A DNA stretch of 64,000 nt. Source: Pseudomonas bohemica (lineage in GTDB: Bacteria > Pseudomonadota > Gammaproteobacteria > Pseudomonadales > Pseudomonadaceae). The notes below the pieces were generated by a model, which was given only the letters and a program-made list of their open reading frames with translations, was not told the DNA's origin and ran no database searches. The position numbers and the translations under genes are program-made. This document shows, in pieces, positions 1-5,906 of this stretch. The first letter of the stretch is position 1; each line of letters opens with the position of its first letter. The DNA lies in the NCBI RefSeq assembly GCF_002934685.1, contig NZ_NKHL01000102.1, positions 11,237 through 75,236 of the forward strand. Reading direction: 5' to 3'.

Positions 1-251
1 TCTGGGCGCTGACCTGGGAAGAGGCGATGGACCGTGGCCTGCGCGCGCTGGACGACATGCGCCTGCAAGGGGTGAAGACCACCGCCGCGTATTACCAGGA
101 AATCCTGCGCAACCCGGAATTCCGCAGCGGCCAGTTCAACACCAGCTTTGTTGAAAGCCACCCTGAACTGACCAACTACTCGATCAAGCGCAAACCCGAA
201 GAGTTGGCCCTGGCCATCGCCGCCGCCATTGCCGCCCACGCAGGCCTTTGA
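1..251 (+). CDS. Pyruvate carboxylase subunit A (biotin carboxylase), 3' end only
   Basis: This is the last 83 codons of a gene that begins upstream of the window; the open frame runs in from base 3 (W-A-L-T-W-E-E-A-M-D-R) to the TGA at 249-251. The visible part fits the C-terminal domain of a biotin carboxylase / acetyl-CoA-carboxylase-C-like subunit: an ALDDMRLQGVKTT segment followed by a conserved HPELTNYS-like tail. The partner gene 100 bases downstream encodes the carboxyltransferase/biotin-carrier subunit of a two-subunit pyruvate carboxylase, so the A subunit that carboxylates biotin with ATP and bicarbonate is expected here. The identification rests on this short tail plus context; an accC-type acetyl-CoA carboxylase subunit would look similar in this region, but the neighbour makes pyruvate carboxylase much more likely. 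Confidence 0.82.
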   Translation, partial: WALTWEEAMDRGLRALDDMRLQGVKTTAAYYQEILRNPEFRSGQFNTSFVESHPELTNYSIKRKPEELALAIAAAIAAHAGL

Positions 252-257
252 ATAAGC

Positions 258-337
258 AGCTGCAAGCTGTAAGCGGCAAGCGACAAGTAGAAGCGGATCG
301 GCTTTTTCTTGGGGCTTGTAGCTTGGAGCTTGCAGCT
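258..337. repeat. AGCT-rich inverted repeat in the pycA-oadA spacer
   Basis: An 11-base arm AGCTGCAAGCT at 258-268 is matched by its reverse complement AGCTTGCAGCT at 327-337, with more AGC/AAGC-rich sequence and a GCTTTTTCTT stretch between. It fills the spacer between the two carboxylase subunit genes and ends just before the oadA ribosome binding site (AGGAG at 341-345). Related AGCTT/CAAGC-rich sequences occur at 30558-30627 and 54741-54786, so it looks like a dispersed intergenic repeat family. Confidence 0.6.
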
Positions 338-351
338 ATGAGGAGATAAGA

Positions 352-2160
352 ATGTCCAAGAAGATCTTTGTTACCGATACCATCCTGCGTGACGCTCATC
401 AATCGTTGCTGGCGACGCGCATGCGCACCGAGGACATGCTGCCGATCTGCGAGAAGCTCGACAAAGTCGGCTATTGGTCGTTGGAAGTCTGGGGCGGCGC
501 GACGTTCGATGCCTGCGTACGGTTTCTGAAGGAAGACCCCTGGGAGCGTCTGCGCCAACTGCGCGCGGCGCTGCCCAACACTCGGCTGCAAATGTTGCTA
601 CGCGGCCAGAACCTGCTGGGCTATCGCCATTACAGCGATGACGTGGTCAACGCGTTCGTCGCCAAGGCGGCCGACAACGGCATCGACGTGTTCCGCATCT
701 TCGACGCCATGAACGACGTGCGCAACCTGCGCGTGGCTATCGAAGCGGTAAAAGCGGCAGGCAAACACGCCCAGGGCACCATCGCTTACACCACCAGTCC
801 GGTGCACACCATCGAAGCCTTTGTCGCCCAGGCCAAGCAAATGGAATCGATGGGTTGCGATTCGGTTGCGATCAAGGACATGGCCGGGCTGCTGACCCCT
901 TACGCCACTGGCGAACTGGTCAAAGCGCTCAAAGCGGAACAGTCGCTGCCGGTGTTCATCCATTCCCATGACACGGCGGGTCTGGCCGCAATGTGCCAAC
1001 TGAAGGCTGTGGAAAACGGCGCCGATCACATCGATACCGCCATCTCCAGCTTTGCGTGGGGCACCAGCCATCCGGGCACCGAGTCGATGGTTGCGGCATT
1101 GAAAGGCAGCGAATTCGATACTGGTCTGGATCTGGAACTGCTGCAGGAAATCGGCCTGTATTTCTACGCAGTACGTAAGAAATATCACCAGTTCGAGAGC
1201 GAATTCACCGCAGTCGACACCCGCGTACAAGTCAACCAGGTGCCGGGCGGCATGATCTCCAACCTCGCCAACCAGCTCAAAGAGCAGGGCGCGCTGAACC
1301 GCATGGCCGAAGTGCTGGCCGAGATACCGCGCGTGCGCAAGGACCTGGGCTACCCACCGCTGGTGACGCCAACCTCGCAGATCGTCGGCACTCAGGCGTT
1401 CTTCAACGTGCTGGCGGGCGAACGCTACAAGACCATCACCAATGAGGTGAAGCTGTACCTCACCGGCGGTTACGGCAGGGCGCCGGGCCAGGTCGACGAG
1501 AAGCTGCGTCGTCAGGCAATTGGTAACGAAGAGGTGATTGAAGGGCGTCCTGCGGACCTGCTGAAGCCAGAGATGACCAAACTGCGCACCGAGATTGGTG
1601 CCCTGGCCAGGTCCGAAGAAGACGTGCTGACTTACGCGATGTTTCCGGACATTGGCCGCAAGTTCCTCGAAGAGCGCGCGGCAGGGACGCTGGCCCCAGA
1701 GCCTCTGTTGCCAATCCCCGAGCCGGGCGCCATGGCGAAGGTGGGTGGCGAGGGCGTACCGACCGAGTTCGTCATCGATGTTCACGGCGAGAGCTACCGC
1801 GTCGACATCACGGGCGTTGGCGTCAAGGCCGAAGGCAAGCGCCACTTCTATCTCTCAATCGACGGCATGCCGGAAGAAGTGGTGTTCGAGCCGCTCAATG
1901 AATTCGTAGGCGGCGGTATCGGCAAGCGTGCGCAGGCCAGCAAACCGGGCCATGTCAGCACCACCATGCCGGGCAATATCGTGGATGTATTGGTCAAGGA
2001 AGGCGATACCGTCAAAGCCGGTCAGGCTGTGCTGATCACTGAAGCGATGAAGATGGAAACCGAGGTCCAGGCCGCTGTTGCCGGCAAGATCGTGTCGATC
2101 CACGTCGCCAAGGGCGACCGAGTGAATCCGGGTGAAATTCTGGTCGAGATCGAAGGTTGA
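352..2160 (+). CDS. oadA: Pyruvate carboxylase subunit B (carboxyltransferase plus biotin carrier)
   Basis: A 602-residue protein that transfers CO2 from carboxybiotin to pyruvate, giving oxaloacetate to refill the TCA cycle. The N-terminal half is an HMGL-like TIM barrel beginning with the typical DAHQSLLATRMRTEDM segment; the middle is the conserved carboxyltransferase region, and the C-terminus is a biotinyl domain with the EAMKMET motif, biotin lysine K567. The start has a good AGGAG site seven bases upstream. It forms an operon with the upstream biotin-carboxylase subunit. Homologues are annotated either as oxaloacetate decarboxylase alpha or as pyruvate carboxylase B; the absence of sodium-pump subunits and the neighbouring biotin carboxylase favour pyruvate carboxylase. 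A clear terminator follows. Confidence 0.95.
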   Translation: MSKKIFVTDTILRDAHQSLLATRMRTEDMLPICEKLDKVGYWSLEVWGGATFDACVRFLKEDPWERLRQLRAALPNTRLQMLLRGQNLLGYRHYSDDVVNAFVAKAADNGIDVFRIFDAMNDVRNLRVAIEAVKAAGKHAQGTIAYTTSPVHTIEAFVAQAKQMESMGCDSVAIKDMAGLLTPYATGELVKALKAEQSLPVFIHSHDTAGLAAMCQLKAVENGADHIDTAISSFAWGTSHPGTESMVAALKGSEFDTGLDLELLQEIGLYFYAVRKKYHQFESEFTAVDTRVQVNQVPGGMISNLANQLKEQGALNRMAEVLAEIPRVRKDLGYPPLVTPTSQIVGTQAFFNVLAGERYKTITNEVKLYLTGGYGRAPGQVDEKLRRQAIGNEEVIEGRPADLLKPEMTKLRTEIGALARSEEDVLTYAMFPDIGRKFLEERAAGTLAPEPLLPIPEPGAMAKVGGEGVPTEFVIDVHGESYRVDITGVGVKAEGKRHFYLSIDGMPEEVVFEPLNEFVGGGIGKRAQASKPGHVSTTMPGNIVDVLVKEGDTVKAGQAVLITEAMKMETEVQAAVAGKIVSIHVAKGDRVNPGEILVEIEG

Positions 2161-2222
2161 TTTAACGCTCAAAAAATAACCAGCCTCCGCGCACAGACGC
2201 GCACGGCTGAATGGTTACCTCT

Positions 2223-2250
2223 GGGGGAGCACTCGTGGCTCCCTTTTTTT
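2223..2250 (+). terminator. Rho-independent terminator after oadA
   Basis: Stem GGGAGC (2225-2230) and GCTCCC (2238-2243) with a 7-base loop, followed by seven T (2244-2250). It lies 65 bases after the oadA stop and would end the pycA-oadA transcript. Confidence 0.85.
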
Positions 2251-2276
2251 GTTCTGAATTCGGCGCGCGGATATAC

Positions 2277-2324
2277 GGCTGTGAGCATGACCCCGTGACA
2301 GTGAGCAAGCTCACCCCACAGCCG
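2277..2324. repeat. Degenerate REP element
   Basis: CGGCTGTGAGC at 2277-2287 and GTGAGCAAGCTCACCCCACAGCCG at 2301-2324 form an inverted repeat and share the GTGAGCAAGCTCAC core with the REPs at 15461, 17304 and 42992. It lies between the convergent oadA and GNAT genes. Confidence 0.55.
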
Positions 2325-2334
2325 TTGTTACAAT

Positions 2335-3027
2335 TCAAGACTTGCGCAAGTGCTTCAGTGTCGTGATTTGCTGCCCGTCCTTAAAGTTATCCACAGACAA
2401 CCACGCCTGGAATGCCTGGTCCAACGCGGGCCATTCGCTGTCCAGAATCGAGAACCATGCCGTGTTGCGGTTCTTGCCCTTGACCACCATGTGCTGGCGG
2501 AAAGTGCCTTCGAAGCTGAAGCCAAAACGCTCGGCAGCGCTCATCGAGCGGGCGTTGTCGGCGTTGCACTTCCACTCCAGACGACGGTTGCCCAGCGCGA
2601 ATGATTCTTTGGCCAGCAAGTAAACCGCTTCGGTGCTTTTCGGGGTGCGCTGCATCGATGCGCCGAAAGTCACGTGGCCGATTTCGATACGGCCAGCGCT
2701 CGGGACAATCGACATCAGGCCGAGGAAGCCGTCGATTGCGCCGCTCTGCTGATCGATCACGGTGTAGAACCACGGGTCGGTCGAAGCTTGTAGGCTCACC
2801 AGATACTCATCGAAAGCACTGCGCTCGGGAAATGGGCCTACAGCCAGGTAGTCCCACAGTTTCGGGTCGGCGCCAGGGCCTTCCAGCGCTGTCCACAAGC
2901 CGTCGGCATGACGCACCGCATCGAGTTTTTCCAGGCGAATGAAGCGTCCGTTCAGCGTGCGGTTGTCGGGCAGCTTTGCCGATTGCCAGTGTTCAAGATT
3001 CGACATGTTCAGGGTTCCTGAGCTCAA
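2335..3027 (-). CDS. GNAT family N-acetyltransferase (RimJ/RimL-like)
   Basis: A 230-residue acetyltransferase of the RimJ/RimL type, expected to move an acetyl group from acetyl-CoA to an amine; the substrate cannot be read from the sequence. Supporting features are a central beta-strand region (FLGLMSIVP, IEIGHVTFG) and the late WKCNADNARSMSAAERFGFSFEGTFR block, which is the usual C-terminal GNAT motif (asparagine followed by a small-residue helix and GF.FEGTFR). Its ATG overlaps the stop of the 148-residue GNAT gene by four bases, so it is the third gene of a coupled operon led by a PaiB-like gene. A perfect DnaA-box sequence happens to lie in its 3' end (2387-2395). Confidence 0.85.
   Translation of the reverse strand: MSSGTLNMSNLEHWQSAKLPDNRTLNGRFIRLEKLDAVRHADGLWTALEGPGADPKLWDYLAVGPFPERSAFDEYLVSLQASTDPWFYTVIDQQSGAIDGFLGLMSIVPSAGRIEIGHVTFGASMQRTPKSTEAVYLLAKESFALGNRRLEWKCNADNARSMSAAERFGFSFEGTFRQHMVVKGKNRNTAWFSILDSEWPALDQAFQAWLSVDNFKDGQQITTLKHLRKS
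2387..2395 (+). other. Perfect DnaA-box sequence (TTATCCACA) inside a gene
   Basis: A 9/9 match to the DnaA-box consensus on the plus strand. It lies in the 3' part of the RimJ/RimL-like gene, about 2 kb from the DnaA-box cluster in the neighbouring regulator gene. On its own it could be chance; function is not shown. Confidence 0.4.
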
Positions 3028-3470
3028 AGCGGTTTGCGGAATTGGATAAAGCCGGGGCGTTCGGCAATGCGTTCGTATAGCGTAATGGCGGTGGCGTTGG
3101 TTTCGTGGGTCAGCCAGTGGACCTTGTCCGCGCCGTCCTTTTTGGCCGTGGCGTAGACATACTCGATCAGCTTACGACCGACACCTGTGCCGCGCTGCTC
3201 GAGCGTAACGAGCAAGTCTTGCAAGTAGCACGACCAATCGATGCTCCAGTTGGAGCGATGGTAGATGAAGTGGACCATGCCGACCGCCTTGCCATCCTGC
3301 CAGGCGAGCGCTGCGTTGGTCGGCTCATCGCGGTCGAGAAAGCGCCTCCAGGTACTTTGCGTTACGGCATCCGCCAACTCGGTTTTGTAGAAGGTCAGGT
3401 AGGCCTGCCACAGCGGCAGCCAGGCGTCGTGATCGTCAGCGGTAACGGGGCGGATTTGTACATCAGACAC
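3024..3470 (-). CDS. GNAT family N-acetyltransferase (PaiA-like position)
   Basis: A 148-residue single-domain GNAT acetyltransferase. The acetyl-CoA binding signature is visible around residues 90-105 (LVTLEQRGTGVGRKLIEYV, the Q/R-x-x-G-x-G/A loop), followed by a late catalytic-type region (WLTHETNATAITLYERIAERPGFI). It overlaps the upstream PaiB-like gene by eight bases and the downstream GNAT gene by four, so all three are probably translated in a coupled manner. In Bacillus a GNAT (PaiA, an N-acetyltransferase acting on spermidine) is encoded with PaiB; the arrangement here resembles that, but this protein is not obviously a PaiA orthologue, so its substrate is unknown. Confidence 0.85.
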   Translation of the reverse strand: MSDVQIRPVTADDHDAWLPLWQAYLTFYKTELADAVTQSTWRRFLDRDEPTNAALAWQDGKAVGMVHFIYHRSNWSIDWSCYLQDLLVTLEQRGTGVGRKLIEYVYATAKKDGADKVHWLTHETNATAITLYERIAERPGFIQFRKPL

Positions 3471-4101
3471 GGGTTTCTCCTTGGCTCATCAAGCGAGCGA
3501 TTTGCTGATCGGTTTGATCCTGGCTGGTGGCAAGCCCTTTGCTTACGCCTGCAACGTCTTCGGCGCTGCGGTTTTGATTGAGTTTGCGTTTGCCTTCCAG
3601 CCGTTCTATGGGGATGGCGAATCCGACGATGCCATTGAGCATCTTCTCGATGTAGTCGGCCGGAGCATCGCTCACGGCCCAAGGCTCGGATCGGGTAGCT
3701 TCGTGCTTTTGGGTCAGCTCGCTGACGATCTGCAGCAGTCGCGCGGGATCGGTGAACACCTCAGCGCGACCATAGGCGTGCACTGCCAGATAATTCCAGG
3801 TCGGCACCACTTTGCCGTGCTCGGCCTTGGCGGCATAGAACGACGGGCTGATATAGGCGTCAGGGCCCTGGAAGATGATCAACGCCTCGCCGGATGCCAG
3901 CGTCTCCCACTGCGGATTGGCCTTGGCCAGGTGACCGAACAGCGTGCCATTGGCTCCTTGCGTGAGGTCGAGTAGCAGCGGCACATGGCTAGCCTGCATT
4001 TCCGTTCCGTCGAAGTTAACCAGCGTTGCCAGCCGCGAGCCTTCAATCTGCCGGTGCAGGCTGGCGAGGTCTTCATCTTTGAAATAGCTGGGTGTGTACA
4101 T
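3463..4101 (-). CDS. PaiB-like FMN-binding regulator
   Basis: A 212-residue protein of the PaiB family, flavin-reductase-fold proteins annotated as FMN-binding negative transcriptional regulators. It begins MYTPSYFKDEDLASLH, a very typical family start, and contains the family blocks FGHLAKANPQW, GPDAYISPSFYA and VPTWNYLAVHAYG. I chose the ATG at 4101 because it has an AAGGAAA site just upstream and matches the usual family length; the longer frame to 4203 would overlap the divergent regulator gene. It heads an overlapping operon with two acetyltransferases and is divergent from a MocR-type regulator 88 bases away, which probably controls it. Direct DNA binding by this family is poorly documented. 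Confidence 0.9.
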   Translation of the reverse strand: MYTPSYFKDEDLASLHRQIEGSRLATLVNFDGTEMQASHVPLLLDLTQGANGTLFGHLAKANPQWETLASGEALIIFQGPDAYISPSFYAAKAEHGKVVPTWNYLAVHAYGRAEVFTDPARLLQIVSELTQKHEATRSEPWAVSDAPADYIEKMLNGIVGFAIPIERLEGKRKLNQNRSAEDVAGVSKGLATSQDQTDQQIARLMSQGETRV

Positions 4102-4142
4102 ATGATTTTCCTTGGCGATTGGCTCAATCCTAGGCAGCCTAT

Positions 4143-4161
4143 TGGTCCGTTGTAAGAACCA
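4143..4161. promoter_or_regulatory. Candidate MocR operator between paiB-like gene and regulator
   Basis: In the 88-base divergent spacer an imperfect inverted repeat TGGTCC (4143-4148) / GAACCA (4156-4161) is separated by seven bases. MocR regulators usually bind repeated half-sites in such divergent spacers. This is a visual candidate only. Confidence 0.35.
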
Positions 4162-4189
4162 TTCGCGGTCAATTTCATAGGGCCATTTC

Positions 4190-5737
4190 ATGCCAATCGT
4201 CACGCCATCCCTGACCTTCGATTTCGCCGGGATCGAGTTGGATCGTCGCCAGGGACTGAGTCGACAGCTCTATCAGGCATTGCGCCAGAGAATCCTCGAA
4301 GGACGCCTGAGCAGTGGCACGCGACTGCCTGCAAGTCGAGATCTGGCTCTTTCACTGTCGATCTCTCGCAACAGCGTAATGCGCGCATACGATCAGCTAC
4401 ACGCCGAGGGCTTCACAGAAGGACGAATTGGTGACGGTACTTACGTCGCCCAATTATCCCCAAAACCCACCAGCGCCAAAAAACTATCCACAAAATTGTC
4501 CACAGGGTTATCACCAGGCTTACCCACAGATTTATCCACAATTTGGCTAAATAGCGCTGGTGATTTATCCAGTGAATCTATCCACAGCGCATCGCTGAAA
4601 CGCCTGAAACAACATCATTTGAAGAGCCATATGACCGGAGTACCGAGGGCTTTTCGAATAGGAATTCCGGCCTTCGATCTGTTTCCATTTGACGTGTGGG
4701 GCAAGCTGCACGCGGCTTTCTGGCGAAAACCGGGTCTGCATCAGCTTGGTTATGGGGACCCGGCAGGTGAATGGCGGCTGCGTGAGCTGATCGCGATGTA
4801 TTTAAGAACATCTCGTGACTTGCGGTGTGCTCCTGAACAAATTGTGATCACCAGTGGTGCGCAGCAGGCGATTACCCTTTGTGCACAGTTGCTTTTGAAC
4901 GAAGGTGACGGGGTAGCGATTGAAAACCCCGGCTATCGCGCCGCAGGCCATGCGTTTGCGGTCGCGGGGGCGAAACTAGTTGGCATGCCGGTGGATATCG
5001 ACGGCATGCGCAGTCCGGATCCGGATAAAAGTGACTGCAAGCTGGCCTATGTCACGCCGTCCCATCAATACCCTTTAGGCGTGACCATGAGTCTGGCGCG
5101 GCGGCTGGAGCTGCTGGCATGGGCAGAGCGCGCTCAGGGCTGGATCGTCGAGGACGATTACGATGGCGAATACCGTTACAGCGGCGCGCCCCTCGCACCA
5201 CTGGCGGCGCTGGATCGGCATGGCCGGGTGCTTTACATCGGCACGTTCGGCAAGGTGGCGTTTCCGGCTTTGCGCCTGGGGTACTTGGTGCTGCCGCGCA
5301 ATCTGGTCAAGCCGTTCAGTCAGCGTCGCGCGGTGGACATGCGCCATTCGGAGATCGGCACGCAGGCAGTGATGGCGGAGTTCATTGCGGCGGGACATTT
5401 CCAGCGGCACATCCGGCGCATGAGGCGTGCGGCGCTGAGTCGTCGGGATGCTCTGCTGGCAGGCTGGCCCGAAGATCTGCGAGGGTGCAGCGCGATGCCC
5501 AAACCTTTGGCGGGTTTGCATGTGTCGGTCGCGGTTGAAAGCCTTCAGCGGGAGACGGAACTGGTCACGAAGGCCGAAAGCGTTGGGGTAGAGATTTCGC
5601 CGCTAAGTGATTACTGGCTGCCGGACTCAGAGATGCCTGTGGATAACCGGGCGGGGTTAGTGCTGGGGTTCGCGGCGGTGCCGGAGGCTGATATCGCCTC
5701 AGCGCTGCAGAGATTGCGAGGTGTCTGGAAAGATTAA
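4190..5737 (+). CDS. MocR/PdxR-family transcriptional regulator (GntR HTH fused to aminotransferase)
   Basis: A 515-residue MocR-type regulator: an N-terminal GntR winged helix (about residues 13-85, with YQALRQRILEGRL and GTRLPASRDLA) joined to a fold-type-I aminotransferase domain (about residues 150-515) that binds PLP as an effector. The PLP lysine is K355 in GTFGKVAFPALRLGY; VEDDYDGEYRY and TPSHQYPLG are also classic. It probably regulates the divergent paiB-GNAT-GNAT operon. The linker (residues 89-130) is odd: it contains LSTK-LSTG-LSPG-LPTD-LSTI, coded by an exact 12-base periodic repeat using rare TTA/CTA leucine codons, so that the DNA reads as consecutive DnaA-box-like 9-mers. The effector and target genes are not determined. 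Confidence 0.92.
   Translation: MPIVTPSLTFDFAGIELDRRQGLSRQLYQALRQRILEGRLSSGTRLPASRDLALSLSISRNSVMRAYDQLHAEGFTEGRIGDGTYVAQLSPKPTSAKKLSTKLSTGLSPGLPTDLSTIWLNSAGDLSSESIHSASLKRLKQHHLKSHMTGVPRAFRIGIPAFDLFPFDVWGKLHAAFWRKPGLHQLGYGDPAGEWRLRELIAMYLRTSRDLRCAPEQIVITSGAQQAITLCAQLLLNEGDGVAIENPGYRAAGHAFAVAGAKLVGMPVDIDGMRSPDPDKSDCKLAYVTPSHQYPLGVTMSLARRLELLAWAERAQGWIVEDDYDGEYRYSGAPLAPLAALDRHGRVLYIGTFGKVAFPALRLGYLVLPRNLVKPFSQRRAVDMRHSEIGTQAVMAEFIAAGHFQRHIRRMRRAALSRRDALLAGWPEDLRGCSAMPKPLAGLHVSVAVESLQRETELVTKAESVGVEISPLSDYWLPDSEMPVDNRAGLVLGFAAVPEADIASALQRLRGVWKD
4484..4543 (+). repeat. In-frame 12-bp tandem repeat of DnaA-box-like units
   Basis: Five consecutive 12-base units start at 4484, 4496, 4508, 4520 and 4532. 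Their first nine bases are CTATCCACA, TTGTCCACA, TTATCACCA, TTACCCACA and TTATCCACA, i.e. 8, 8, 7, 8 and 9 matches of 9 to TTATCCACA. The units are in frame and encode L-S/P-T/P-x in the linker of the MocR regulator. Further near matches flank the array: TTATCCCCA at 4454 (8/9), TTATCCAGT at 4565 (7/9) and CTATCCACA at 4578 (8/9, out of frame). Confidence 0.85.
5638..5646 (-). other. Perfect DnaA-box sequence (reverse orientation) inside a gene
   Basis: TGTGGATAA is a 9/9 DnaA-box match on the minus strand, near the 3' end of the MocR gene. With the matches at 2387 and 4532 it makes three perfect boxes within 3.3 kb; I noticed no other perfect match in the window. Confidence 0.4.
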
Positions 5738-5852
5738 CAGTGAGTCCGAGCAGAGCCAGCGAGCCGGCTCGACGAAGATACGCCGCAGTTTTGATAGCGC
5801 TCTAACGCTGGATTCGCGAACAAGCTAGCTCCTCCACGTAATGCGTCGAGCA

Positions 5853-5875
5853 GGGGGGCTGGATGTAGCCCCCCC
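5853..5875. repeat. GC-rich hairpin between convergent genes
   Basis: GGGGGGCT (5853-5860) pairs with AGCCCCCC (5867-5874) across a six-base loop. It lies between the convergent MocR gene and tkt. There is no T run on either side, so it is a stable hairpin rather than a classical terminator; it may stop or stabilise mRNA 3' ends. Confidence 0.5.
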
Positions 5876-5906
5876 TACCCGTATCACTCGCACTTAAAGC
5901 CTGGTG

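Noticed and set aside
598..1845. Long minus-strand frame opposite oadA
   Set aside because: Shadow of the carboxyltransferase gene, with no recognisable motif.
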